Positions 31,221-39,824 of a DNA stretch of 64,000 bases are shown here, one piece after another (within the stretch, counting starts at the first letter, position 1; every line of letters starts with the position of its first letter). The position numbers were made by a program, and so were the translations under genes. This stretch comes from Herbaspirillum rhizosphaerae (GTDB lineage: Bacteria; Pseudomonadota; Gammaproteobacteria; Burkholderiales; Burkholderiaceae_D): assembly GCF_001189965.1 (NCBI RefSeq), contig NZ_LFLU01000004.1:62001-126000 (forward strand), given 5' to 3'. The notes under the pieces were generated by a model. The model saw nothing but the letters and a program-made list of their open reading frames with translations, was not told the origin of the DNA and did no database searches.

Positions 31221-31781
31221 CTACACCGTCAGAACTTCTTTTTCTTTTTCTGCCACCAGCTTGTCGACTTCGGCGACGAACTTGTCGGTCAGCTTCTGGA
31301 TATCGTCCTGGCCGCGACGCTCGTCGTCTTCCGAACAAACCTTGTCCTTGACCAGCTTCTTCAAACCTTCGTTGGCATCGCGGCGAATGTTGCGAATCGA
31401 AATTTTTGTATCTTCCGCTTCGCCCTTGACCAGCTTGACCATTTCCTTGCGGCGCTCTTCCGTCAGCGGAGGAGTCGGCACGCGGATCAGTTCGCCCTGC
31501 GTCGCCGGATTCAGGCCCAGATCGGCTTCGCGAATCGCTTTTTCGACCGCGGCCAGCATTTTCTTTTCATACGGCTGTACGCCGATGGTACGGGCGTCGA
31601 TCAGCGTCAGGTTGGCGACTTGCGACAATTGCGTCGGCGAGCCGTAGTAGTCGACCTGGACGTGATCCAGGATACCGGTGTGGGCGCGACCAGTACGCAC
31701 TTTGGCCAGATCGGCGCGCAGCGACTCGATCGACTTGGTCATTTTTTGTTCGGTGCTCTTCTTAACGTCAGCGATGGTCAT
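31221..31781 (-). CDS. frr: Ribosome recycling factor
   Basis: 186-aa tRNA-mimic that, with EF-G, splits post-termination ribosomes. It is full length, with the start [19 protein letters not shown], the central VRTGRAH and [15 protein letters not shown] motifs, and a C-terminal three-helix bundle. GGAGAGCAGC lies just before the ATG. It follows pyrH by 53 bp. Confidence 0.97.
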   Translation of the reverse strand: MTIADVKKSTEQKMTKSIESLRADLAKVRTGRAHTGILDHVQVDYYGSPTQLSQVANLTLIDARTIGVQPYEKKMLAAVEKAIREADLGLNPATQGELIRVPTPPLTEERRKEMVKLVKGEAEDTKISIRNIRRDANEGLKKLVKDKVCSEDDERRGQDDIQKLTDKFVAEVDKLVAEKEKEVLTV

Positions 31782-31834
31782 GCTGCTCTCCTATCATCTC
31801 AAACTATCTTACAGTATTCGAAAAACGAAATTAT

Positions 31835-32551
31835 TTATACGTGAACCAAAGTGCCTTCGTCCTCGCCCAGCACGACGCGCTTGAGCGCACCCGGCTTGAC
31901 GATGGAAAACACCTTGATCGGCAGCTTCTGATCGCGGCACAGCGCGAATGCCGTGGCGTCCATGACTTGCAGATGCTTGGCAATCGCTTCATCAAACGTG
32001 ATGGTGCTGTAACGCGTCGCCGAAGGATCCTTCTTCGGATCGGCAGTATAAACGCCGTCCACCTTGGTGGCTTTCAGAACGATTTGCGCGCCGATTTCCG
32101 AGCCACGCAATGCCGCTGCGGTATCGGTCGTAAAGAATGGGTTGCCGGTGCCGGCGGCAAATACCACGATCTTGCCTTCTTCCAGGTATTGCAAGGCCTT
32201 GGGGCGAACATAAGGCTCGACGACCTGCTCGATGCCGATCGCCGACATGACACGCGCCGTCAGGCCGGCCTGACGCATGGCATCGGCCAGCGCGAGGGAG
32301 TTCATGACTGTTGCCAGCATGCCCATGTAATCGGCAGTGGCGCGATCCATGCCTTGAGCGCCGGGCGCTACGCCGCGGAAGATGTTGCCGCCGCCGATGA
32401 CGATGGCCAGCTCGACTCCCAACTGGCTGATCTCGGCCACGTCGGCAACCATGCGCTCGATGGTGGCGCGGTTGATGCCGTAGGCATCGTCGCCCATCAG
32501 GGCTTCGCCGGAAAGTTTGAGGAGTACGCGCTTATAGGCTGGTGTCGTCAT
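31835..32551 (-). CDS. pyrH: UMP kinase
   Basis: 238-aa amino-acid-kinase-fold enzyme phosphorylating UMP to UDP. It shows [13 protein letters not shown] at the N-terminus, [12 protein letters not shown] near residue 50, and [17 protein letters not shown] near residue 135. It has a good GGAG ribosome-binding site. In the standard rpsB-tsf-pyrH-frr order, but separated from tsf by a terminator and 270 bp, so it probably has a promoter of its own in that gap. Confidence 0.97.
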   Translation of the reverse strand: MTTPAYKRVLLKLSGEALMGDDAYGINRATIERMVADVAEISQLGVELAIVIGGGNIFRGVAPGAQGMDRATADYMGMLATVMNSLALADAMRQAGLTARVMSAIGIEQVVEPYVRPKALQYLEEGKIVVFAAGTGNPFFTTDTAAALRGSEIGAQIVLKATKVDGVYTADPKKDPSATRYSTITFDEAIAKHLQVMDATAFALCRDQKLPIKVFSIVKPGALKRVVLGEDEGTLVHV

Positions 32552-32786
32552 GTGCTGGGCTCCGTTTGCTATCCGATTAACTGATTCTGTCCGTCCTGCT
32601 TATTGCTTGCGGCCTGTAGCCGGCTTGCCGCTTATCACTTCAGCGACGCACCGCACAGGCGAGGACGTTATTGTATGCTGCCGTACTCTGCTGCCGGGGA
32701 CTTGCTTACATTTTGAAATGCCTGCCAACGCAGATATTTCCAACTATTTCTTGCCGGCCCCGCCGCCTCCCTAAATCGAGAGGCTT

Positions 32787-32810
32787 AAAAAAACGGGCCT
32801 CTCGGCCCGC
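32787..32810 (-). terminator. Rho-independent terminator after tsf
   Basis: Minus strand: GCGGGCC-GAGA-GGCCCG followed by seven T residues, directly downstream of the tsf stop. This is a textbook terminator that separates rpsB-tsf from pyrH. Confidence 0.88.
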
Positions 32811-32821
32811 TTTCCTGTTTC

Positions 32822-33706
32822 TTACTGCGCTTGCTTGGCGGCAGCAACCTGGGCTGCCACCTCTGCTGCGAAGTCATCTTGCTTCTTCTCGATGCCTTCA
32901 CCCACCACATACATGGTGAACGACTTGACCGAAGTATTCGCGGCCTTCAGCATTTGCTCAACAGTTTGCTTGTCGTTCTTCACGAAAGACTGGTTGAACA
33001 GCGACACTTCCTTCAGGTACTTCTGCACCGAACCGTCAACCATCTTGGCGACGATGTCAGCAGGCTTGCCGGATTCAGCAGCCTTCAGCGAAGCAACCGA
33101 ACGCTCTTTTTCGATCAGATCAGCAGGAACCTGATCCGACGACAGCGCAACCGGCTTCATCGCTGCGATGTGCATTGCAACGTCTTTACCGACTTGTTCG
33201 TCAGCGCCGTCAAAGTCAACAACCACACCGATACGTGTGCCGTGCAGGTAAGAAACCAGCTTGCCGGCTGTTTCGAAACGCTGGAAGCGGCGGATCGACA
33301 TGTTTTCGCCGATACGGCCGATCAGCTCGGTACGTGTTTCTTCAACTGTCTTTTCACCCAGCGGCAGTGCAGCCAATGCGGCCAGATCGGCAGGATTCTT
33401 TTCTGCGATCACTTTGGCGACGGCGTTTGCCAGACCGATGAATTCATCGTTCTTGGTGACGAAGTCGGTTTCGCAGTTGATTTCCACCAGGGCGCCAACG
33501 CCGCCGGCGATGTAAGTTGCGACAACGCCTTCCGAAGTGATGCGGGAAGAAGCCTTGGATGCCTTGCTGCCCAGCTTGACGCGCAGGATTTCTTCAGCAC
33601 GAACCATATCGCCTTCGGCTTCGGTCAGTGCCTTCTTGCATTCCATCATCGGCGCGTCGGTCTTCGCGCGCAGTTCGCCTACCAATGCTGCGGTAATTGC
33701 CGCCAT
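32822..33706 (-). CDS. tsf: Elongation factor Ts
   Basis: 294-aa nucleotide-exchange factor for EF-Tu. It has the N-terminal UBA-like domain ([20 protein letters not shown]), the [10 protein letters not shown] contact loop near residue 83, two subdomains of the core, and a C-terminal module. AGGAG precedes the ATG. Co-transcribed with rpsB through a stem-loop in the 157-bp gap. Confidence 0.97.
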   Translation of the reverse strand: MAAITAALVGELRAKTDAPMMECKKALTEAEGDMVRAEEILRVKLGSKASKASSRITSEGVVATYIAGGVGALVEINCETDFVTKNDEFIGLANAVAKVIAEKNPADLAALAALPLGEKTVEETRTELIGRIGENMSIRRFQRFETAGKLVSYLHGTRIGVVVDFDGADEQVGKDVAMHIAAMKPVALSSDQVPADLIEKERSVASLKAAESGKPADIVAKMVDGSVQKYLKEVSLFNQSFVKNDKQTVEQMLKAANTSVKSFTMYVVGEGIEKKQDDFAAEVAAQVAAAKQAQ

Positions 33707-33775
33707 ATATTTCTCCTAACTAAGTAGACATGCCGCCATCAGAGACGTCACATCAAAAATTCGATCAATTTACTC

Positions 33776-33820
33776 AAAAAAAAGGGGCGAACTGCGCTTA
33801 CTCTCGCTGTTACCCCTTTT
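33776..33820 (-). terminator. Stem-loop in the rpsB-tsf gap (probable attenuator)
   Basis: Outer stem AAAAGGGG / CCCCTTTT with inner pairs (AAC/GTT and GCG/CGC), and on the minus strand a run of eight T residues. A partial terminator between rpsB and tsf is known in E. coli and would set the S2 to EF-Ts ratio; the same role here is inferred. Confidence 0.65.
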
Positions 33821-33863
33821 CTTATCGCCCGCCGCTGAAGCGCCTGCGGGCGTCACAGGCAAA

Positions 33864-34613
33864 TTAAGCCTGTTCGTTCACTTCAACGAATTCGTCGCCA
33901 CCGTTCTTGACGGCTTCGACAACTTCGTTCACTGCATTGGCACGGCCTTCCAGGATTGCGTCGGCAACACCGCGAGCGTACAGCGCGATCGCCTTGGCGG
34001 AGTCATCGTTACCAGGAATGATGTAAGTCACGCCTTCCGGGGAGTGGTTGGTATCAACCACGCCGATAACAGGGATGCCCAGCTTGGCGGCTTCAGTGAT
34101 GGCGCCCTTGTGGTAGCCGACGTCGATCACGAAAATAGCGTCAGGAATGCCGCCCATATCCTTGATGCCGCCGATTGCCTTTTGCAGCTTTTCTTGTTCA
34201 CGGCTGAACAGCAGAGCTTCTTTCTTGCTCAGCTTTTCGTTGGAACCGTCAGCGATTGCCGCTTCCATGTCCTTCAGACGCTTGATCGAAGTCTTGATGG
34301 TCTTGAAGTTGGTCAGCATGCCGCCCAACCAGCGTTGGTCGACGTAAGGAACACCTGCGCGTTGCGCTTCTGCTGCAACGGTCTCACGCGCCTGACGCTT
34401 GGTACCGACAAACAGGATAGTGCCGCGGTTGGACGACAGTTGGCGCACGTACTTCAGCGCTTCCTGATACATGCCCAGGGTCTTTTCCAGGTTGACGATG
34501 TGAATTTTGTTGCGATGACCGAAGATAAACGGGGCCATCTTTGGGTTCCAGAAGCGTGTTTGGTGACCGAAGTGGACACCGGCTTCCAGCATTTCGCGCA
34601 TAGTTACGGACAT
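33864..34613 (-). CDS. rpsB: 30S ribosomal protein S2
   Basis: 249-aa small-subunit protein near the 16S head-body junction. The start [26 protein letters not shown] and the segments [16 protein letters not shown] and [11 protein letters not shown]-like [20 protein letters not shown] are diagnostic. It has a strong GGAG ribosome-binding site and a leader of about 240 nt behind a well-formed promoter. Confidence 0.98.
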   Translation of the reverse strand: MSVTMREMLEAGVHFGHQTRFWNPKMAPFIFGHRNKIHIVNLEKTLGMYQEALKYVRQLSSNRGTILFVGTKRQARETVAAEAQRAGVPYVDQRWLGGMLTNFKTIKTSIKRLKDMEAAIADGSNEKLSKKEALLFSREQEKLQKAIGGIKDMGGIPDAIFVIDVGYHKGAITEAAKLGIPVIGVVDTNHSPEGVTYIIPGNDDSAKAIALYARGVADAILEGRANAVNEVVEAVKNGGDEFVEVNEQA

Positions 34614-34856
34614 AAATTTCTCCAGGGTTAGGGTCTGGAATCCATTCGGTCATTCGAGCCTGCGTAGTGCTTTAAACACTGCTTCACATGAAGCTGCCGA
34701 CCCAAACACCCTTTGGCGAACGGATTCGCGATTCAACTTAGTTTCAAATAAACAACTCTTTATTACTTCAAGACAACACCGGCACAGACACATGCAAAAC
34801 GCCCGCAGCCACACCGATACTCGCCTTCCAACCTGAGCAACTCAAGTTAGCCGAGC

Positions 34857-34885
34857 ATTCTACCTCATCCGGAGAATCCATTCAA
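34857..34885 (-). promoter_or_regulatory. sigma70-type promoter for rpsB
   Basis: Minus strand TTGAAT (34880-34885), a 17-bp spacer, and TAGAAT (34857-34862). Five of six and five of six matches to consensus with optimal spacing. Confidence 0.7.
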
Positions 34886-34940
34886 GCTCCGAAAGCATTG
34901 TTTTCATTAGCTTTTGCCCGCCAGCCCGGGCCAATCGCCG

Positions 34941-34970
34941 CCGACAGAACCGCCCTGCCTCGTCTATAAT
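34941..34970 (+). promoter_or_regulatory. sigma70-type promoter for map-glnD
   Basis: Perfect TATAAT at 34965-34970 with CCGACA at 34941-34946 (four of six, 18-bp spacer), 39 bp before the map ATG. Confidence 0.6.
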
Positions 34971-35008
34971 CTCTACTTAATGATTTTTAAGCGAATTGCG
35001 ACAATTTT

Positions 35009-35833
35009 ATGGGCTCCATTTCCATCAAAACCGCCGAAGACATCGAAGGCATGCGCGTTGCCGGCAAACTTGCGGCAGAAGTACTCGACTACATCGCCCC
35101 CTTCGTCAAGGCAGGCACCACAACCGGCGAACTGGACCGCTTGTGTCATGAATACATGACGAATGTGCAAGACACCATTCCGGCGCCGCTAAATTACTGC
35201 CCTCCAGGCTACACGCCTTATCCGAAGGCCATCTGCACCTCGCTCAACGACATTATCTGCCACGGCATCCCGGGCGACAAAGTGATGAAAAACGGCGACG
35301 TGCTCAATATCGACATCACGGTCATCAAGAACGGCTACCACGGCGACACCAGCCGCATGTTTTACATTGGAGAACCATCCATTCTGGCGCGCCGCCTCAC
35401 CGAAATCACCTACGAATGCATGTGGCTGGGCATCTCCAAGATCAAGCCCGGCGCACATCTGGGCGACATCGGCCATGTGATTCAGCAGCATGCTGAGAAA
35501 GCCGGCTACAGCGTGGTCCGCGAGTTTTGCGGGCACGGCATCGGCAAGGTATTCCATGAAGAGCCGCAAGTGCTGCATTACGGCCGCCCCGGCACGCTGG
35601 AAAAACTGGAAGCCGGCATGATCTTTACCGTGGAGCCGATGATCAACGCCGGTCGCCGCGATATTCGCGAAATGGGCGACGGCTGGACCATCAAAACCAA
35701 GGATCGCAGCCTCTCCGCGCAGTGGGAGCACACTGTATTAGTGACCGAAACCGGCTTTGAAGTCCTGACCATTTCCCCGGGCATGCCTGCGCCGCCGGCA
35801 TTCATCCAGCAACCGGCCGCAGTCGCCGCCTGA
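35009..35833 (+). CDS. map: Methionine aminopeptidase, type I
   Basis: Removes the initiator Met from nascent proteins. 274 aa. The five metal ligands are found in the usual order: DITVIKNGYHGDTSRMF (two Asp, about residues 108-119), EFCGHGIGKVFHEEPQVLHY (His, about 180), GMIFTVEPMIN (Glu, about 213) and WEHTVLVTETG (Glu, about 244). The C-terminus carries an extra Ala/Pro-rich tail of about 12 residues. It is divergent from rpsB and followed 19 bp later by glnD. Confidence 0.97.
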   Translation: MGSISIKTAEDIEGMRVAGKLAAEVLDYIAPFVKAGTTTGELDRLCHEYMTNVQDTIPAPLNYCPPGYTPYPKAICTSLNDIICHGIPGDKVMKNGDVLNIDITVIKNGYHGDTSRMFYIGEPSILARRLTEITYECMWLGISKIKPGAHLGDIGHVIQQHAEKAGYSVVREFCGHGIGKVFHEEPQVLHYGRPGTLEKLEAGMIFTVEPMINAGRRDIREMGDGWTIKTKDRSLSAQWEHTVLVTETGFEVLTISPGMPAPPAFIQQPAAVAA

Positions 35834-35852
35834 TCTCTTTCGCCGATCGCCT

Positions 35853-38405
35853 ATGCCCTCTCTTGCCGTCAGTCTCAAAAAACAATTAAAAGCAGCACGC
35901 CAGCAGGCCATTGAGGCCTTCCAGGCCGACGGCAAGACCGAGCATTTACTGACGCAGTTGCGCCGCAACGTCGACGCCGCCCTCACCGAAGCCTGGGAAA
36001 AATGCGCGCTGCCGCACGATATCGCCCTGGTGGCGGTCGGCGGCTACGGACGCGGCGAGCTGTTCCCGCATTCGGATGTCGACGTGCTGATCCTGCTCGA
36101 TCAGACGCCCGACAAAGCCATGCAGGCGAAGCTGGAGTCGCTGGTTCAGCTGTTCTGGGATATCGGCCTGGAAATCGGTCACAGCATCCGCACGGTGGAC
36201 GAATGCCTGGCCGAATCGGCGGCCGACATCACCGTGCAGACCAGCCTGCTGGAAGCACGCCTGGTGACCGGCAATAAAACACTGTTCCAGTTGCTGCAAC
36301 TGCGCTGCAACAGCGCCATGGATCCGCGCGCCTTTTTCCAGGCCAAAACCCTGGAAATGCAGCAGCGCCATGTCAAATACGAAGACACGCCTTACAGCCT
36401 GGAGCCCAACTGCAAGGAAAGCCCCGGCGGTTTGCGCGACCTGCAAGTCATCCTGTGGGTGGCCAAAGCGGCCGGATTGGGCGACTCCTGGAGCAAGCTG
36501 GCGCAACGCGGACTGCTGACCGCAACGGAAGCACGCCAGCTGACGCAGAAAGAACGCGCCTTCAAGGACATCCGCATCCGCCTGCACATTTACAGCAACC
36601 GCCGCGAAGACCGCCTGGTGTTCGACATCCAGACGCCGATTGCGGAAAGCTTCGGCTTCAAAAACACCGACACGCGCCGCGCCAGCGAATACCTGATGCA
36701 ACGCTATTATTGGGCCGCCAAGGCAGTCACGCAGCTCAATACCATCCTGCTGCAGAACATCGAAGCGCAACTGTTCCCGCAAGAAGTGGTGCCGCAAAAG
36801 ATCAACGAGCGCTTCAACGAACTCAACGGTTTCCTCGACATCGCCCACGACAACGTCTTCGAAGACACGCCGTCGGCCATGCTGGAAGTTTTCCTGACCC
36901 TGGCCCAGCATCCGGAACTCAAGGACATGTCGGCGCGCACCATGCGCGCGCTGTGGCATGCACGCTTCAAGATCGACAACGCCTTCCGCGCCAACCCGGC
37001 CAATCACGCGCTGTTCATGCAGATACTGCAAAGCAAGCGCGGCATCATGCACGCGCTGCGGCGCATGAACCAGACCAGCGTGCTCGGCCGCTATCTGCCG
37101 AACTTCCGCCGCATCGTCGGCCAGATGCAGCACGACCTGTTTCACGTCTACACCGTCGACCAGCACATCCTGATGGTGGTGCGCAACGTGCGCCGCTTCA
37201 CGATGAGCGAGCACGCCCACGAATATCCGTTCTGCAGCCAGTTGATGGCCAACTTCGCGCAGCCGTGGATCCTGTATGTCGCGGCGCTGTTCCACGACAT
37301 CGCCAAAGGCCGCGGCGGCGATCACTCCAAGCTGGGCATGGCCGATGCGCGCCAGTTCTGCGTCCAGCATGGCGTTTCGGAAGAGAACACCGAGCTGGTG
37401 GTCTTCCTGGTCGAGCAGCACCTGACCATGTCGCAAGTCGCGCAAAAACAGGATCTTTCCGACCCGGACGTGATCCAGCAATTCGTCAATACGGTCAAGG
37501 ACGAGCGCCACCTGACCGCGCTCTATCTGCTGACCGTCGCCGACATCCGCGGCACCAGCCCGAAGGTCTGGAACGCCTGGAAAGGCAAGCTGCTGGAAGA
37601 CTTGTATCGCATGACCCTGCGCGTGCTCGGCGGCGAAGCGCCGTCCGCCGACCGCGAACTGAAAAACACGCAGCAGGAAGCCATCAAGACCTTGCGCCTG
37701 TACGGCCTGCCCGCCGATGCGCATGAACAATTCTGGCGGCAACTGGACGTGGCCTATTTCCTGCGGCTGGATGCGTCCGATATCGCCTGGCAAACGCGTT
37801 CCTTCTACGACAAGATCGACAGCACCGTACCGGTCGTGAAATGCCGCCTGGCGCCGATCGGCGAAGGCGTGCAAGTTGCCGTCTACACGCCTGACCGCCC
37901 CGATTTGTTCGCGCGCATCTGCAGCTATTTCGACGAAAAGAATTTCAGCATTCTCGACGCCAAGATTCACACTACCAAGCTCAACTACGCGCTCGACGCC
38001 TTCCTCATCAGCGCGCCGGTGTTCGCCAAAAACTACCGTGACATCATCAACCTGATCGAGCACGAGCTGGCGCATCTGCTGCAATCCGACGGCCCGCTGC
38101 CGGCCCCTACCCGAGGACGCCTGTCGCGCCTGTCTCGCACCTTCCCGATCAACCCGTCGGTGGATCTGCGCCCTGACGAGCGCGGCCAGTTTTACCTGCT
38201 GTCGGTCTCAGCCAATGATCGCAACGGCTTGCTCTACACGATTTCCAACATCCTGGCCAAATACAAGATCAACCTGCACACCGCCAAAGTCATGACCCTG
38301 GGCGAACGCGTGGAAGACGTATTCCTGGTCGACGGCGCCGCGCTCAACCATCCGCGCAACCAGATCATGCTGGAAACCGACCTGCTCAAAGCCTTGCGCA
38401 TTTGA
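35853..38405 (+). CDS. glnD: Bifunctional PII uridylyltransferase/uridylyl-removing enzyme
   Basis: Master nitrogen sensor that uridylylates PII when glutamine is low and removes UMP when it is high. At 850 aa it is slightly shorter than the E. coli enzyme. It has a nucleotidyltransferase domain with GGYGRGELFPHSDVDV (about residues 63-78), a GlnE-like helical domain, an HD domain with FHDIAKGRGGDHS near residue 479, and two C-terminal ACT domains (VAVYTPDRPDLFARI near 675 and LLYTISNILAKYKI near 793). It lies upstream of the cyanophycin (nitrogen reserve) locus, with one gene between. Confidence 0.96.
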   Translation: MPSLAVSLKKQLKAARQQAIEAFQADGKTEHLLTQLRRNVDAALTEAWEKCALPHDIALVAVGGYGRGELFPHSDVDVLILLDQTPDKAMQAKLESLVQLFWDIGLEIGHSIRTVDECLAESAADITVQTSLLEARLVTGNKTLFQLLQLRCNSAMDPRAFFQAKTLEMQQRHVKYEDTPYSLEPNCKESPGGLRDLQVILWVAKAAGLGDSWSKLAQRGLLTATEARQLTQKERAFKDIRIRLHIYSNRREDRLVFDIQTPIAESFGFKNTDTRRASEYLMQRYYWAAKAVTQLNTILLQNIEAQLFPQEVVPQKINERFNELNGFLDIAHDNVFEDTPSAMLEVFLTLAQHPELKDMSARTMRALWHARFKIDNAFRANPANHALFMQILQSKRGIMHALRRMNQTSVLGRYLPNFRRIVGQMQHDLFHVYTVDQHILMVVRNVRRFTMSEHAHEYPFCSQLMANFAQPWILYVAALFHDIAKGRGGDHSKLGMADARQFCVQHGVSEENTELVVFLVEQHLTMSQVAQKQDLSDPDVIQQFVNTVKDERHLTALYLLTVADIRGTSPKVWNAWKGKLLEDLYRMTLRVLGGEAPSADRELKNTQQEAIKTLRLYGLPADAHEQFWRQLDVAYFLRLDASDIAWQTRSFYDKIDSTVPVVKCRLAPIGEGVQVAVYTPDRPDLFARICSYFDEKNFSILDAKIHTTKLNYALDAFLISAPVFAKNYRDIINLIEHELAHLLQSDGPLPAPTRGRLSRLSRTFPINPSVDLRPDERGQFYLLSVSANDRNGLLYTISNILAKYKINLHTAKVMTLGERVEDVFLVDGAALNHPRNQIMLETDLLKALRI

Positions 38406-38491
38406 CGCGCCGCAATTCCAACGCCGCCAGCACCATTACTCTTTTCTCTTCAACACTGCACTGACCCTGCTGAATTTATCCGATTGCCGCC

Positions 38492-39238
38492 ATGACTGAA
38501 CCAGTACGCCTTTCCAAACGCATGTCCGAACTCGGCCTGTGCTCGCGCCGCGAAGCGGACGAGTGGATCGAAAAGGGCTGGGTGCGCGTCGACGGCAAAG
38601 TCGTGTCCGTGCTGGGCAGCAAGGTGCTGCCGCATCAGCGCGTGACGGTCGAGCGCCAGGCCGCGGCAGAGCAATCGAAACGCGTGACGATCCTGATCAA
38701 CAAACCGGTCGGCTACGTCAGCGGCCAGGCGGAAGACGGCTACAAACCCGCCGTGGCGCTGGTGGAAGCGGCAACACGCTGGGCGGAAGATCAGGTCGAC
38801 ACGCAATTCCACCCGACCCAGCTGCGCAGCCTGGTGCCGGCCGGACGCCTCGACATTGACTCCGTCGGCCTGCTGGTGCTGACGCAGGATGGACGCATTG
38901 CCAAGCAACTGATCGGCGAAGACACCAGCGTCGACAAGGAATACCTGGTGCGCGTGCAGTACACCAAACCCGGCAAGCTGCCCGACAGCGACCTCAAGCG
39001 CCTCAACCATGGCCTGTCGCTCGACGGTAAGGCACTCAAGCCCGCCAAGGTGCGCTGGCAAAACGACGACCAGCTCAGCTTCACGCTGAACGAAGGCAAG
39101 AAGCGCCAGATCCGCCGCATGTGCGAACTGGTCGGCCTGAAGGTCGTCGGCCTCAAGCGCGTACGCATCGGCGGCGTCAAGCTGGGGGATTTACCGCCCG
39201 GCCAGTGGCGTTACCTGCGTCCGGACGAGCAGTTCTGA
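38492..39238 (+). CDS. rRNA pseudouridine synthase, RluF/RsuA family
   Basis: 248 aa. An N-terminal S4 RNA-binding domain (RLSKRMSELGLCSRREADEWI) precedes a pseudouridine synthase domain with the catalytic Asp121 in GRLDIDSVGLLVLT and GKKRQIRRMCELVG near residue 205. The length and the SKRMSELGLCSRREAD opening are closest to RluF, which modifies 23S rRNA (positions 2604/2605 in E. coli), but RluE/RsuA cannot be excluded. It begins 86 bp after glnD and ends before a strong bidirectional terminator. Confidence 0.88.
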   Translation: MTEPVRLSKRMSELGLCSRREADEWIEKGWVRVDGKVVSVLGSKVLPHQRVTVERQAAAEQSKRVTILINKPVGYVSGQAEDGYKPAVALVEAATRWAEDQVDTQFHPTQLRSLVPAGRLDIDSVGLLVLTQDGRIAKQLIGEDTSVDKEYLVRVQYTKPGKLPDSDLKRLNHGLSLDGKALKPAKVRWQNDDQLSFTLNEGKKRQIRRMCELVGLKVVGLKRVRIGGVKLGDLPPGQWRYLRPDEQF

Positions 39239-39253
39239 CATCCTGAGCACAAT

Positions 39254-39293
39254 AAAAAAACCGGTTGCAGCCTTGGGCGACAACCGGTTTTTT
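39254..39293. terminator. Bidirectional terminator
   Basis: 13-bp stem (AAAAAACCGGTTG / CAACCGGTTTTTT) with a 14-nt loop and T-tracts on both strands, between the convergent pseudouridine synthase and DUF1854 genes. Confidence 0.88.
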
Positions 39294-39320
39294 ATTTGGA
39301 GCCGGGCTTTCCCGACAGGC

Positions 39321-39824
39321 TCAGAGGAAGCGATCCAGAATCTTCCTGCTGTGCTTGTCCAGCGCCTTGGTATCGCGAATCAGGAACTGGATGCCGTGAC
39401 TGTCGGAAATCAGCAAGGCAGATTGCGGTAGCCGGCGAATATCCTCTTCGCCTTTGAGCGTAAAGGAAGTGTTGCCGCGATTGGTTTCCACGTCCCACAC
39501 GGTCGGCGTCGCGAAACTGGAGACGCCGATGATGCGGCCGATTTCCGGCATGAATTCGCGCGTCGCCAGTTCCGCCTCGATCATCTTGCGAATTTCGGGA
39601 GACACGTCCGACCAGCGTTCGATCCAGGCCAGCTCGTGTCCATCGGCACTCACCAGCGCAATGCCTTCGTCCGGCGCGCCGATCGGAAATGCGCGCACAG
39701 GGATCGCACCCTCATGCTCGCCGCCGTCCGCATCGACAAACACCAGACGACCGAGACCGTTATGGCGCAGGCTGAAGTTGTGCGCCGGCGCTTGTATTGC
39801 ATCATTCATTTGCGTATCCATCAT
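39321..39824 (-). CDS. DUF1854 protein of the cyanophycin locus
   Basis: 167-aa protein of the DUF1854 family, which is annotated as associated with cyanophycin metabolism; the biochemical role is unknown. It is soluble in appearance, with no membrane helix and no Cys. Recognisable stretches are LVFVDADGGEHEGAIPVRAFPI near residue 27 and ELAWIERWSDVS near 65, with a basic end (ALDKHSRKILDRFL). Its ATG shares one base with the stop of the ABC exporter gene (TGATG), so the two are translationally coupled and probably act together. A second ATG one codon on is equally possible. Confidence 0.85.
   Translation of the reverse strand: MMDTQMNDAIQAPAHNFSLRHNGLGRLVFVDADGGEHEGAIPVRAFPIGAPDEGIALVSADGHELAWIERWSDVSPEIRKMIEAELATREFMPEIGRIIGVSSFATPTVWDVETNRGNTSFTLKGEEDIRRLPQSALLISDSHGIQFLIRDTKALDKHSRKILDRFL

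Larger units (their letters stand above)
34614..35008. other. rpsB-map divergent intergenic region and rpsB leader
   Basis: 395 bases. The minus-strand promoter at 34857-34885 predicts an rpsB leader of about 240 nt. In E. coli and relatives an rpsB leader structure binds S2 and represses translation; a leader of this length is compatible but I could not fold it. The plus-strand promoter of map is at the right. No tRNA or small gene was found. Confidence 0.6.

Noticed and set aside
34614-35008. Possible tRNA or small RNA gene in the rpsB-map gap
   Set aside because: No cloverleaf-compatible arms or CCA end were found; the region is explained by promoters and the rpsB leader.
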